Shown piece after piece: positions 35,569-44,554 of a stretch of 64,000 nucleotides of DNA (the stretch's first letter is position 1; each line of letters starts with the position of its first letter). The translations under genes and the position numbers were made by a program. This DNA is from Gammaproteobacteria bacterium. Lineage in GTDB: Bacteria; Pseudomonadota; Gammaproteobacteria; Pseudomonadales; Pseudohongiellaceae. The DNA lies in contig JABJIC010000015.1 in assembly GCA_018661465.1 (NCBI GenBank), positions 62,001 through 126,000 on the forward strand. Direction: 5' to 3'. The notes beneath the pieces were generated by a model, which worked only from the letters and a program-made list of their open reading frames with translations, made no database searches and had not been told where the DNA came from.

Positions 35569-35620
35569 GCAGCACTCGTCTAGGCAGCACTCGTCTAGGT
35601 AACACTCGTCTAGGTAACAA
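35565..35620. repeat. 15-bp tandem repeat, 3.7 copies
   Basis: Unit CTAGGCAGCACTCGT: two exact copies (35565-35579, 35580-35594), a third with two changes (CTAGGTAACACTCGT, 35595-35609) and an 11-base fourth copy. The TAG in the first unit is the stop codon of the SRPBCC gene. It probably arose by slippage. Confidence 0.9.
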
Positions 35621-35721
35621 TAGACAGTAGACTCAGAAAACGCCTCTATATCGTTTCTGATGTTATCATCGAATAACCATCGCTAAAGACATGCTTAGTG
35701 TCAGTACCGAGTTTTTGAACT

Positions 35722-36699
35722 ATGAAACGATCAAGCTACTGGTATATCCGATTGCTCACAAGGAGCAAATCCCGGCCTTTGTTTGCCGGGCTCGCGACCG
35801 GCGCTGCTTTGCTGCTGATTTTCATCATCTGGATAGCCATAACCGAGTGGCTGGGAAGTGATGCCCACTATTCAGTCGCGAGTTTGGGCATTGAGCTGTG
35901 GATTATCGCTGCTTCGAGTTACGCCGTTGGCGTCACGGTCAATACGCTTGAGGTGACCCCCCGTGACGTGATGGCGCTGGTCCCTGCGATGGAGCTGGAT
36001 GAAAAAAGCTTGGCCCGCGAGGCTGCAACGATTTCAGAACAAAGCAGCGCCATACACATATGGACCCTATGCTGGGTTCTTACGGCGATCGTCCTCACGT
36101 GGTTGTTCTCCCAAATGACGACCGATGATGGTCCTTTGGTTAATGAATTACTTTCGCCAAGTATTGCGGGATGGCCTTACTTTCGAAATCTCATTTATGC
36201 GTTTACGCTGAGTCAATTGACCTGGATCGATATTACCCTCTCTCGCCGGCTGGGGAAATTACTCGAGGATCATGGCAAGATCAACTTGCTTGATCGTTCC
36301 GCTCTTCAACAGCTGGCTAAGAGAGCGCGGCGCAGCGTGCTTGTTTGGATTCCACTGGTTATCAATTCGTCATTCCCCAACCTCATTGTGGCGCTCGCTG
36401 TGCTGATCTTTCCCGCAGTCGGAATTCGGCGGCGCTACATCGAAGAAAAAAGTCTGCAGCTGGAAAAAGTTCGCGCCCGAATAGCAGATCGAAGCTCCGC
36501 CGTCGTAGACGGCGTTTCCACATCGGAATCGAGCAATTTACCTGAGCTAGTTGCCTGGGAGCAACGACTACAACAGGTCAAGGTGTGGCCATACCAAATA
36601 ACCGTATATTCGCGTGTTTTCCTCTATGCCGGTATCGGGCTGGCCTCTTGGGTTGGCGCCGCATTGGTGGAGAGCTTTATAGGTACTTTTTTCGGTTAG
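35722..36699 (+). CDS. Multi-pass membrane protein, unknown function
   Basis: A 325-residue protein with about six hydrophobic segments: roughly residues 22-42, 53-72, 112-130, 153-168 (weak), 212-232 and 300-318. Between the fifth and sixth lies a charged, helical cytoplasmic stretch (R-R-R-Y-I-E-E-K-S-L-Q-L-E-K-V-R-A-R). No family signature is recognised. The sequence is free of low-complexity runs and shows a good membrane topology, so it is likely a real gene. It is 153 bp after the SRPBCC gene and 159 bp before the serine hydrolase gene, both on the same strand. Confidence 0.6.
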   Translation: MKRSSYWYIRLLTRSKSRPLFAGLATGAALLLIFIIWIAITEWLGSDAHYSVASLGIELWIIAASSYAVGVTVNTLEVTPRDVMALVPAMELDEKSLAREAATISEQSSAIHIWTLCWVLTAIVLTWLFSQMTTDDGPLVNELLSPSIAGWPYFRNLIYAFTLSQLTWIDITLSRRLGKLLEDHGKINLLDRSALQQLAKRARRSVLVWIPLVINSSFPNLIVALAVLIFPAVGIRRRYIEEKSLQLEKVRARIADRSSAVVDGVSTSESSNLPELVAWEQRLQQVKVWPYQITVYSRVFLYAGIGLASWVGAALVESFIGTFFG

Positions 36700-36858
36700 C
36701 GCGTAGGTATTGATGACAAAGTTTGGCTTTAAAATTTCAATGGACGAAATCGTGAATTGAAAGCACCTGTTTCTGATTGGAAACGAGCGCATGTGATAGA
36801 AAAAAAGAATTGAATTTTCGAAACAAACAATAGACTAAGAAAAAGTGGAGCATACGCA

Positions 36859-38184
36859 ATGGATCATAAATATAATCTATCCTGGAATTCCATAGCACGA
36901 CCAACAATCAGAAAGGTTTGCATTGCCGCCTTTCTGCTGACGACTACAACCCTTAGTTGGGCGTCAGAGAATATGCCCACAGCAAGTCCCGAATCTGTCG
37001 GCATGTCCAGTGAGCGACTGGGGCGTATCGACGAGTACTTCCAGCGCTTCATCGACAACGATCAAGTTGTGGGTGCTGTGAGTTTGGTTGCCAGACACGG
37101 AAAAGTTGTTCATCACTCGGCTGTTGGCCTGAAATATCGCGAAGAAAATATCCCCATGACCACCGACACAATCTTCGCGCTGGCATCGATGACAAAGCCG
37201 ATTGTATCGACTGCACTAATGATGCTTTTTGAAGAAGGGCGGTTTCGACTGGACGATCCAATCTCGGACTGGATTCCAGAATACGCAGACCATCAAGTCT
37301 TGGTAAGCGACGGCGCGCGACAGCGTCGCGTTTCAGAATCAAGTGGCGTCACTATTCGTCAAGTGCTCACGCATACATCGGGATTGACACTAAGTCCTGC
37401 AAATAGGGGAATGACTGAAGAAGAGCTTCGCTGGGTGACTAATGACGGTGAACAATTCTCAACCCTAGGCGAACGTGTAGCCAGAGCGGCGCTAATACCC
37501 GCCGCCTTTCACCCTGGTGAGCACTGGCAATACGGTGCTTCCACCGACTATGTTGCTGTCTTGGTTGAGAAGATTTCCGGTCAGTCTATTGATCAGTTTC
37601 TTGGCGAACGAATTTTCGAACCCCTGGGAATGCACGACACTTTCTACAATGTGCCACGGAACAAGGTTGATCGCGTGGCAGCGCGCTACACGCCAGATGA
37701 GGATATGAAGGCAGAATTACAACGCGAGCCTGCATATGCAGAACCCACTACATACTTTCCTGGCGTGTCAGGGCTAAATAGTACTTCTTCAGATTATATT
37801 CGCTTCGCACAGATGATTTCTAACGGCGGAGAACTGAACGGAGTACGACTGTTAGGTCGAATGACGGTGGACCTAATGATCAGCAATCATACCGATGACA
37901 AAAGCGTATATATTCGTGGCCCAGGTTATGGATTTGGCTTGGGCTTCGGCGTGCTGCTGGACCCAACACAATCTTTAGATACGCTATCACCAGGCAGTTA
38001 CGGTTGGGGTGGCGCTTTCGGCACTTTGTATTACGCGGACCCGGTAGAAGATTTGATCGGGCTTATGTTCATCCAGTTACGGGGGCACGGGCCTTTGAAT
38101 ATTCGGCAGCGATTTACTAACGTGGTAAGTCAATCTGTTATCGACACTGTGGCTAACCGAGAACCAAAGGTGCAAGCTTACTAA
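36859..38184 (+). CDS. Secreted serine hydrolase, class C beta-lactamase fold
   Basis: 441 residues with a signal peptide (ending W-A-S-E near 37) and GGAG 9 nt before the ATG. The serine-hydrolase motifs are present: S-M-T-K (Ser110, Lys113) in F-A-L-A-S-M-T-K-P, Y-G-A-S near 224 in the position of the Y-x-N motif, and G-W-G-G-A-F-G-T near 382 in place of the K/H-x-G triad. This set fits EstB-like esterases, D-aminopeptidases and related hydrolases rather than true beta-lactamases. Substrate unknown. Periplasmic or secreted. Confidence 0.88.
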   Translation: MDHKYNLSWNSIARPTIRKVCIAAFLLTTTTLSWASENMPTASPESVGMSSERLGRIDEYFQRFIDNDQVVGAVSLVARHGKVVHHSAVGLKYREENIPMTTDTIFALASMTKPIVSTALMMLFEEGRFRLDDPISDWIPEYADHQVLVSDGARQRRVSESSGVTIRQVLTHTSGLTLSPANRGMTEEELRWVTNDGEQFSTLGERVARAALIPAAFHPGEHWQYGASTDYVAVLVEKISGQSIDQFLGERIFEPLGMHDTFYNVPRNKVDRVAARYTPDEDMKAELQREPAYAEPTTYFPGVSGLNSTSSDYIRFAQMISNGGELNGVRLLGRMTVDLMISNHTDDKSVYIRGPGYGFGLGFGVLLDPTQSLDTLSPGSYGWGGAFGTLYYADPVEDLIGLMFIQLRGHGPLNIRQRFTNVVSQSVIDTVANREPKVQAY

Positions 38185-38233
38185 GCCTGTATTGTGAGCG
38201 TGTATTGAGTGACCCTAGCTTTGCTCAATACAC

Positions 38234-38575
38234 CTACTTAAGTCTTACTAGCACCGTACCCGCATTAGTGGGTTCGAGATCAAAATCTTTGACGTCACCG
38301 CGAAATTCTAGATCGCGCAGTGCAAGCAGTACCTCATCACGAATCAATCCTGAGCCAACCACAAGACGGATGTTTGCGGCGACGCCTTTGCGGGCCATAT
38401 CAATCTCACTTTGCATCTTTCGCAACGCTTCACTAACTCGCTCACCATCGTGGGCAATATCAACAGTGATTGTCGAACCATCGTGCTGATGCTCCAGTGC
38501 ATTGTCGCATTTAGGACAATAACGGGTATCTTCACTAAAGCTCATGCCACAATCCAGGCAAATCCCCTGCATCAC
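38234..38575 (-). CDS. Zinc-ribbon protein with possible Smr-like C-terminal domain
   Basis: A 113-residue protein. The N-terminus holds a zinc ribbon with two Cys pairs: C-L-D-C-G near residue 6 and C-P-K-C-D near 20. The remaining 80 residues (I-T-V-D-I-A-H-D-G-E-R-V-S-E-A-L, then N-I-R-L-V-V-G-S-G-L-I-R-D-E-V-L, then G-T-V-L-V-R-L-K) have the order and length of an Smr-type alpha/beta domain, though the usual D-L-H-G and H-G-x-G motifs are not kept. That reading is an inference. It is just downstream of fpr on the same strand, 78 bp apart. Confidence 0.65.
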   Translation of the reverse strand: MMQGICLDCGMSFSEDTRYCPKCDNALEHQHDGSTITVDIAHDGERVSEALRKMQSEIDMARKGVAANIRLVVGSGLIRDEVLLALRDLEFRGDVKDFDLEPTNAGTVLVRLK

Positions 38576-38653
38576 TTTTTCTCTGGTCTAAATAGGAAGT
38601 ATCAAGGCTATCCTCAATCCAAAACTTAGTCCAGATTCATGTATGCCTGAAAC

Positions 38654-39424
38654 CTACTCCACGAAAGCTCGCTCAACTACATAGTGGCCTTTTATTCCCC
38701 GTAGCGATTCTTCGAATCCCCAGTCATCCAAAATATCGCATGTGTCCTTCAGCATGCTCGGGCTTCCGCAAATCATAAACCGATCATGTTCAGGGTCGGC
38801 TTTGTCCAAACCAATATCAGCAAACATTTTTCCGCTGGACATAAGGTTGGTTAATCGGCCCTGTGTCGAAAATTCCTCTCGGGTGACCGTCGGGTAATAT
38901 ACTAACTTCTCTCGAACCTCTTCTCCGAAGAATGGATTGTTCGGAAGTTGGTTTGTTATAAATTCCTGATAGGCGAGTTCCGATGTGTAACGAACGCCAT
39001 GGGTGAGAATGATTCGGTCAAACTTTTCGTAGACCTCGGGATCCTGAATAATACTTATGAATGGAGCGAGCCCGGTTCCAGTACTAATTAGATACAGATT
39101 GCGCCCATCAAGAAGATGGTCGGCAACCAGAGTGCCTGTTGGTTTGCTACTCACGAACAACTCATCCCCTACCTGGATATTTTGTAGTCGCGAAGTTAGC
39201 GGCCCATCGGCGACTTTGATGCTCAGAAATTCCAGCTCTTCGTCATAGTTCGGGCTGGCGATGGAATAGGCTCGCATTAAGGGCTTGCCATCAACCTCCA
39301 TACCCAGCATCACGAAGTGACCGTTCTCGAAGCGGAGGGTCTGATCTCTGGTGGTCTTAAAACTGAATAGGGACTCGTTCCAATGATGGACTTCGGTTAC
39401 GCTCTGGGTGGATAGGCTAGCCAC
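38654..39424 (-). CDS. fpr: Ferredoxin--NADP+ reductase
   Basis: 256 residues, starting at GTG with AGGAG 7 nt upstream. Reaction: electron transfer between NADPH and ferredoxin or flavodoxin through FAD. FAD-binding motif R-A-Y-S-I-A-S (near 50-56) with the D-G-P-L-T-S-R-L segment near 77, NADP-binding I-S-T-G-T-G-L-A-P-F near 113-122, a C-terminal C-G-S-P-S-M-L near 223, and the terminal Y-V-V-E-R-A-F-V-E. The length matches bacterial subclass-I FPR. Divergently transcribed from a LysR-type gene, as in the fpr-finR arrangement of Pseudomonas, where the regulator activates fpr under superoxide stress. Confidence 0.9.
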   Translation of the reverse strand: MASLSTQSVTEVHHWNESLFSFKTTRDQTLRFENGHFVMLGMEVDGKPLMRAYSIASPNYDEELEFLSIKVADGPLTSRLQNIQVGDELFVSSKPTGTLVADHLLDGRNLYLISTGTGLAPFISIIQDPEVYEKFDRIILTHGVRYTSELAYQEFITNQLPNNPFFGEEVREKLVYYPTVTREEFSTQGRLTNLMSSGKMFADIGLDKADPEHDRFMICGSPSMLKDTCDILDDWGFEESLRGIKGHYVVERAFVE

Positions 39425-39512
39425 TGTTTTCTCCTAGTTGGGCACGATATTGATTGCCAGGAGTGTAGGTGTTTACTGCTATATCTGTAAAATTGATTAT
39501 ATTTATATATAT

Positions 39513-39529
39513 TATCTATTTTATAGATA
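39513..39529. promoter_or_regulatory. Palindrome in fpr/lysR intergenic region, candidate LysR-type site
   Basis: TATCTAT-TTT-ATAGATA has 7-bp arms around a 3-nt centre and contains the T-N11-A signature of LysR-type operators. It lies 30 bp before the regulator start in the AT-rich divergent promoter region. Confidence 0.5.
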
Positions 39530-39558
39530 TATAACTGTAATTCGGTGTATAAAGGACT

Positions 39559-40437
39559 ATGCACTTCACCCTGAAACAGCTCCAGGTTTTCCTCGCGGTG
39601 GCCAATCACGAAAATGTCAGCCATGCAGCCAACGAGTTGGCCATGTCCCAGTCTGCCGCCAGTACTGCCTTGAAAGAGCTAGAGCAGAGATTCGAGGTCA
39701 AGCTGTTCGATCGCATCGGCAAACGCTTGCAGATTAACGAACAGGGGAACCTGCTTCGCCCTAAAGCCACCGCTCTGCTCTCTCGAGCCGAGGAACTGGA
39801 GAGTTCCCTGAAGCAACATTCAGAGGTTGGCGATATCAAGGTTGGCGCCACGCTCACTATCGGAAATTACCTAGCCATTGGAATCATGGCAGACTTCATG
39901 AATGAACATAAAAATTCAAATGTGGAGCTTACGGTGGAGAACACTGCCGCCATCGCAGCACGGGTTCGTAACTTCGAATTGGACATAGGCTTGATCGAAG
40001 GCGAGTTACAAGACTCTGATCTGGATGTGCAACACTGGCGCGATGATGAGCTGGCGCTGTTCTGCTCTCCTGATCATTATCTTGCGAAGAAAGAAAAACT
40101 CGATGATCTGGATCTGCTCTCTGCCCAATGGATCGTCCGTGAGCAGGGCTCCGGCACGCGCCAAGCCTTTGATAGAGGAATGAGTGGAATCCTGGCTGAT
40201 CTCGACCTTCGTCTAGAATTGCAGCACACCGAAGGAATCAAGCGCGCCGTTGAAGCAGGCCTTGGCATTGGATGTCTTTCCGAAATCACCTTGCAGGATG
40301 CATTTCTTCGAGGTTCTCTGGTGCAATTAAAAGCACCGGACAGAAGCTGGACACGCCGATTCTATTTTATTCTGCACCGACAAAAATTTGTTAGCAGTGG
40401 CGTGCGCAGTTGGATGGAGTATTGCCGTCGTGCATAA
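39559..40437 (+). CDS. LysR-type regulator, probable FinR-like activator of fpr
   Basis: A 292-residue LysR-family protein. The N-terminal winged helix-turn-helix (about residues 1-60) contains F-L-A-V-A-N-H-E-N-V-S-H-A-A and S-Q-S-A-A-S-T-A-L-K-E-L-E, the standard recognition helix pattern. An effector-binding domain (about 90-290) follows with I-G-L-I-E-G near 139, A-G-L-G-I-G-C-L-S near 233. It is divergent from fpr with a 134-bp shared promoter, suggesting it controls fpr and itself. The assignment to the FinR group rests on this context. Confidence 0.88.
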   Translation: MHFTLKQLQVFLAVANHENVSHAANELAMSQSAASTALKELEQRFEVKLFDRIGKRLQINEQGNLLRPKATALLSRAEELESSLKQHSEVGDIKVGATLTIGNYLAIGIMADFMNEHKNSNVELTVENTAAIAARVRNFELDIGLIEGELQDSDLDVQHWRDDELALFCSPDHYLAKKEKLDDLDLLSAQWIVREQGSGTRQAFDRGMSGILADLDLRLELQHTEGIKRAVEAGLGIGCLSEITLQDAFLRGSLVQLKAPDRSWTRRFYFILHRQKFVSSGVRSWMEYCRRA

Positions 40438-40470
40438 TGCCCACCCGTCAAACAAAAAATATTTAGCACC

Positions 40471-42777
40471 TTGAGCGACACAGCCCTAACATCAAAAATT
40501 CGAGCGATTGCTGAATTTACAGTTCAGTATCGAATGTTCCTCACCTTGATAGCATTTGTTATCAGCGCTCTTCTAGCGACTGGCATTTTACGTAATGGTT
40601 TCGACACTTCTATTGGAGCCCTCCTCACCCAGAGTGACCCTTATTTGGATGAGCTGGAAATACTCGCAGATAATTTTCCTAACGATCTGGAAATCAATTT
40701 CGCCTTCGTCGCCAAAGAGGGTGAGACGGTATTTCAGCCGCAGCTATTAAGAGCTATCGAACAACTGGAAAATCGCTATCAGGAAATTCCGTTTTCCCAG
40801 CGCATCTCTTCGATTACCAACTTCGTCTCACCGGAAACCCAGCTACAGCTATTTGAGAGGCCCCTGGATAGCTACTCTCAGCAAGAGCTGAACACTCTGG
40901 AGACGATTGCAGTTAATGATCGCTTACTTACTGCGAACCTGCTGTCATCCGACGCTTCTTTGACCTTCGCGCTCATCTATACCAATGGTGATGAGGCAGA
41001 CACGGACCAACGACTGGAGATAGCGAATACAGTGTTGTCCATAAGGGACGATCTTCGCCAAAGCTTCCCTGAGATAGGGGTTCACGCCAACAGTGAAGTG
41101 CTGCTTGAGCAATCCAGCCAGCAGGCAATGATCGATGACCTTACAACATTGCTGCCATTGGTCATCCTGGCCTGCGTATTGGCGATCTGCTATTGCTTCA
41201 AGTCCGCCATCCTCGGTATCTGCATCTTAAGCCATACCGTACTCACCATAATCTGCACCGCAGGCACATTGGGCTATCTAGGCTTCTCGTTTAATACTGT
41301 TTCCATCATGGCTCCTCTGGTGGTGGTGATAATATCCGTCGCCAATAGTGTTCACGTTATTTCTATCTACAAGCAATTCCTATTGAAAGGCATGACGAAG
41401 GTCGAAGCCATGGAAGAGAGCATGGCTTATAACTTTCAACCTATTAGCCTCGCCGCACTGACAACCGCGATCGGATTCACTTCATTGAATATGTGTTCGT
41501 CACCGGCTATTCAAGATTTTGGCCAGATCGTTGCCATCGGAATTATTTTTGCTTACATACTTACCATCATCTATCTGCCTGCTGTATTGGTTTTCTTCAG
41601 TAAGGATGCTGAGCAGATGGATAAAACCCAGGCGCCATTTCTGCACAACACCCTTGAGAAGATTTGCGAACTCACACGTGTTCAAGACAAGCCCATCTTC
41701 TGGTCTTGTAGCGCTTTAGCACTAATCACCTTCTTAATGCTCCCCTTGAATGAAACCGACTTCAACCGTCTCGATTTCATTGCCAGTGATGACGATATTA
41801 AGGAGTACTACGACGAAGTCAGCGATCGCCTGAATCGCGGCCCCGCTCTTACCTATGCCATCGACACTGGATCAGACACAGGCGCAATCGAGCCAGAGTT
41901 TTTGAAACGCATGGAAAACTTCACTGACTGGCTGAGCACGCAGGACGAGGTTGAATCGGTAGGCAGTGTTGTTGATGTTGTAAAAACCATTCACCAGGTT
42001 CAGAACGATGATGATGCCGATTACTACGAGATTCCCGATAACCGGGGCACAGTTCTCGATTACTTGCTGGGCTATACGCAAGTGGAGAGCAAAGATTTTC
42101 CTGTGCTAGGTTTCGTTACTGCTGACCTATCGATGATGAGCTTGTTCATCAATGCCATTCCCATGTCGAATCAGGAAATGATCGACCTGGATTTGCGACT
42201 TACTGAAAAATTCGAAGAAGACTTCCCTGAAGCCGACCTCATCCATGGCAGCGGCTTATTACTCTTCGCAAGAATGGACGAACTGGTTACCATTGAACTA
42301 CTACAAGGATACTCTCTAAGCCTTCTCCTAATTACCATTACACTCATTATAGGGCTACGAAGTGTATATTTCGGAATACTAAGCGTTCTGCCTAATCTTC
42401 TACCTGCAACAATAGTATTCGGTATGTGGGCGCTATTAGTTGGCCAGCTAGACCCATTCGTAATGATGCTGTTCAGCATAAGCATCGGGCTAGTAGTAGA
42501 CGATACCGTTCACCTTCTAAGCCATTATCTAGATGACCGCAGAAAAGGTGCGGCCCAGCCCGATGCAATCAGCCACGCAATTAAAACCGCCGGTCCCGCA
42601 CTATCGATTACTACTTTGATACTGGCGCTAGGCACCACCATCCTGATCTTTGCCAGCACAGTCTACTTCCAGCAGGCAGCCAAACTCCTTGTTCCCATAG
42701 TAGTAATAGCCTTAGTTCTTGATCTGCTCTATCTCCCCACCATCCTAAAACGCTTCGACAAAAAAGAGTTAAGCTAG
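40471..42777 (+). CDS. RND superfamily exporter, MMPL type (second)
   Basis: A 768-residue inner-membrane transporter with the same layout as the exporter at 265-2745 but shorter: N-terminal helix (about 20-40), periplasmic loop, helix cluster about 220-390, single helix near 410, second loop, and final cluster about 600-760 with the S-I-G-L-V-V-D-D-T-V-H-L-L-S-H-Y motif. The start is given as TTG (S-D-T-A-L next); no ribosome binding site supports it and an ATG near codon 22 (M-F-L-T-L) is an alternative that would cut into the first helix. Substrate unknown. It starts 33 bp after the LysR gene. Confidence 0.86.
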   Translation: MSDTALTSKIRAIAEFTVQYRMFLTLIAFVISALLATGILRNGFDTSIGALLTQSDPYLDELEILADNFPNDLEINFAFVAKEGETVFQPQLLRAIEQLENRYQEIPFSQRISSITNFVSPETQLQLFERPLDSYSQQELNTLETIAVNDRLLTANLLSSDASLTFALIYTNGDEADTDQRLEIANTVLSIRDDLRQSFPEIGVHANSEVLLEQSSQQAMIDDLTTLLPLVILACVLAICYCFKSAILGICILSHTVLTIICTAGTLGYLGFSFNTVSIMAPLVVVIISVANSVHVISIYKQFLLKGMTKVEAMEESMAYNFQPISLAALTTAIGFTSLNMCSSPAIQDFGQIVAIGIIFAYILTIIYLPAVLVFFSKDAEQMDKTQAPFLHNTLEKICELTRVQDKPIFWSCSALALITFLMLPLNETDFNRLDFIASDDDIKEYYDEVSDRLNRGPALTYAIDTGSDTGAIEPEFLKRMENFTDWLSTQDEVESVGSVVDVVKTIHQVQNDDDADYYEIPDNRGTVLDYLLGYTQVESKDFPVLGFVTADLSMMSLFINAIPMSNQEMIDLDLRLTEKFEEDFPEADLIHGSGLLLFARMDELVTIELLQGYSLSLLLITITLIIGLRSVYFGILSVLPNLLPATIVFGMWALLVGQLDPFVMMLFSISIGLVVDDTVHLLSHYLDDRRKGAAQPDAISHAIKTAGPALSITTLILALGTTILIFASTVYFQQAAKLLVPIVVIALVLDLLYLPTILKRFDKKELS

Positions 42778-42884
42778 TAGCTTTCATCCTCTGTGAATGG
42801 GAAAGTATACAAACCTTGGAAATCGGAAGGGATATAAACCTGCTATTGGTAGAGAGATTCCATTTATTGGAATAGTTTTGAAAT

Positions 42885-43250
42885 ATGGACAGTCCCAACA
42901 AAGAAGAAATACAAGAAACAGGCAAGAAGCCTGAACTTCAATTTGAATACGGCCCCGTACCGAGAGGAATCTATTTGGCCTTGCTCTGGCTGGCCATCGT
43001 GGTCCCATTCATTTCCTTAGCGTTGATACCCTACTATGTATTTCTACTGTTATTTCTTGGACTTGGCTTGAAACCACTTCTGTTGAAAGCCGGAATCTAC
43101 GCCATGTTTCAACACACAACCGTGTCACTACATGAAAAGCTCACCCACAAGCACACCGAAAAACGCCGCGGAGAAGTCGACCGCAAAGTAAGAGACCAAA
43201 AATACCGAGGAATCCGCCGAAAGAACCCGCGCCTACCGAAAAATTGGTGA
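42885..43250 (+). CDS. Small membrane protein, unknown function
   Basis: A 121-residue protein with two adjacent hydrophobic segments (about 30-50 and 53-72) and a strongly basic C-terminal tail (E-K-R-R-G-E-V-D-R-K-V-R-D-Q-K-Y-R-G). This tail should face the cytoplasm by the positive-inside rule. No family signature. It is 107 bp after the RND exporter on the same strand and may be cotranscribed. Confidence 0.55.
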   Translation: MDSPNKEEIQETGKKPELQFEYGPVPRGIYLALLWLAIVVPFISLALIPYYVFLLLFLGLGLKPLLLKAGIYAMFQHTTVSLHEKLTHKHTEKRRGEVDRKVRDQKYRGIRRKNPRLPKNW

Positions 43251-43434
43251 AGCGATGCTCGAAGTGTTTGGAAACCAAAGAGGTCAAAGTAGTTTTATTA
43301 TTCTAGTTGCAACGGAATACTTCCAATCAAGTTACTCTGCCCCATCGATTCGATAATCGTTCTAAGGTTGAAACTTCATGACTTCCGGCAGTACCGGCCT
43401 TACTATTGAGGCACCTAATCTATGGAGCAACACA

Positions 43435-43944
43435 ATGAGCGATACTAAAAAATCATTAAGCCGCCGAGAATTTACCAAACTGGGAGCTACCGCAGTCGCC
43501 GCGGCATCACTGGGTGCAAGCCAAATGGCGTCAGCTCAATCTGCAGCCAGTTCACTTGAATCTGAATTCTTGCTGGAACTCTCTCTGGATGTAGCTGACC
43601 AATTGGATGCAGGAACCACCAGCATTGCCCCAGTAACCGGCGGCACATTTGGAGGCCCACGCCTAAAAGGCACGGTGCGAGACGGCGGCGCCGATTGGAT
43701 CACTCAAGTAGCGGGACACAGCAGCCTGGACGTTCGAATTACTCTGGACACTGACGACGGCGAAATCATCTACATGACTTACACCGGTGTAGTTCATAAC
43801 GGCGATAACGGTCTCTACTGGCGTGTTCGCCCAATATTTCAAACCGCCTCAGAAAAATACGACTGGCTAAATCACATCGTATGCGTAGGAAAAAACAAAC
43901 AGATCCCTGGGAAAGTTGCCTACGATATTTTTCAAATTCTTTAG
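43435..43944 (+). CDS. DUF3237 family protein with Tat signal
   Basis: 169 residues from ATG at 43435, chosen because GGAG lies 8-9 nt upstream; a longer in-frame ATG at 43378 would add 19 residues before the Tat motif. The signal is S-R-R-E-F-T-K-L-G-A-T near residues 9-19, ending A-S-A-Q. The mature part fits DUF3237: L-L-E-L-S-L-D-V-A near 46, G-T-F-G-G-P-R-L-K-G-T-V near 72, I-Y-M-T-Y-T-G-V near 116, W-R-V-R-P-I-F-Q-T near 134. These barrel proteins have no established reaction. Export by Tat suggests folding or cofactor binding before export. Confidence 0.82.
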   Translation: MSDTKKSLSRREFTKLGATAVAAASLGASQMASAQSAASSLESEFLLELSLDVADQLDAGTTSIAPVTGGTFGGPRLKGTVRDGGADWITQVAGHSSLDVRITLDTDDGEIIYMTYTGVVHNGDNGLYWRVRPIFQTASEKYDWLNHIVCVGKNKQIPGKVAYDIFQIL

Positions 43945-44018
43945 GGGTGAGATATAGGCTGATAGAGAGTTAACTCTCTGGATTTGTGTAGATAGGGATA
44001 GTGAGTGGCTGAGAGTAC

Positions 44019-44162
44019 GCGCTGGGGTCTCTTGCCCTAATGCTTCAGCTGCTTGCACCCGTCCCGGGTTCCCTCACTCGGTCAGGAGCCCAAAAAGCGG
44101 TCTCCTTCCTTCCCTCGGTGCTGCGCTTTTATGCTGAGCATTAGGGCAAGAGACCCCAGCGC
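44019..44162. repeat. Element with 26-bp perfect terminal inverted repeats
   Basis: Left arm 44019-44044 and right arm 44137-44162 are exact reverse complements, containing CTGGGGTCTCTTGCCCTAAT. One bulged T then gives four more pairs (CAGC/GCTG). The inner 92 nt are GC-rich with further partial pairing. It is non-coding and resembles a MITE or a long hairpin RNA. No flanking target-site duplication is evident by eye. Confidence 0.7.
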
Positions 44163-44366
44163 TCGCAGTTCCTAGTTGGCCAAGTACAAACACTCACACT
44201 TTTCCAAGCACTCGAACTAGACTCATCACTCCTAAAGAATCCATAAAACCATAAATCATAAGCCGATGCTTATCAAAGGGATAGCGATATCGAGCCGGGT
44301 CTGTGGGTAGCCAGAGAAAGGCAAAAAGTTTCGAAAGCGAGGTGCTTACTGTTGTAAGTAATGAAA

Positions 44367-44440
44367 GGAACGAAGTTCCGCAGACGGCGTGCTTTTCGCG
44401 CCGCCCCAACGGGGTGAACATTTTGGCTCAGCCAAAATGT
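44367..44440. repeat. Four consecutive hairpins
   Basis: In order: GGAAC-GAA-GTTCC (44367-44379), CGGCG/CGCCG (44385-44403), CCCC-AAC-GGGG (44404-44414) and ACATTTTGGCT-C-AGCCAAAATGT (44418-44440, an 11-bp perfect dyad). Together they could fold as a compact structured RNA or mark a repeat family. Confidence 0.55.
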
Positions 44441-44496
44441 GAATCAGTTTTCTTCAACGCCGCGCTGGCTTCCCACAGGCTCTGCGTCGCACCCAC

Positions 44497-44524
44497 AAAA
44501 AAAGCCCGGCTTAGCCGGGCTTTT
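44497..44524. terminator. Bidirectional rho-independent terminator
   Basis: AGCCCGGCTTAGCCGGGCT forms a strong GC hairpin. On the minus strand it is followed by TTTTTTT, ending the transcript of the fusion gene whose stop is at 44555; the plus side has TTTT. Confidence 0.9.
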
Positions 44525-44554
44525 GATCTAACAAAGTATCAACCTACAGCCGAC

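Larger units (their letters stand above)
43945..44554. other. 610-bp non-coding region rich in inverted repeats
   Basis: Contains a 144-nt element bounded by 26-bp perfect inverted repeats, four consecutive small hairpins (44367-44440), and the terminator of the gene to the right. A plus-strand frame covering much of it runs antisense into the neighbouring fusion gene and is not convincing. The density of dyads suggests a structured RNA or a remnant mobile element. Confidence 0.6.

Noticed and set aside
44019..44162. Integron attC site
   Set aside because: The arms lack the GTTRRRY/RYYYAAC boxes and the bulged-base pattern of attC, and no cassette array is nearby.
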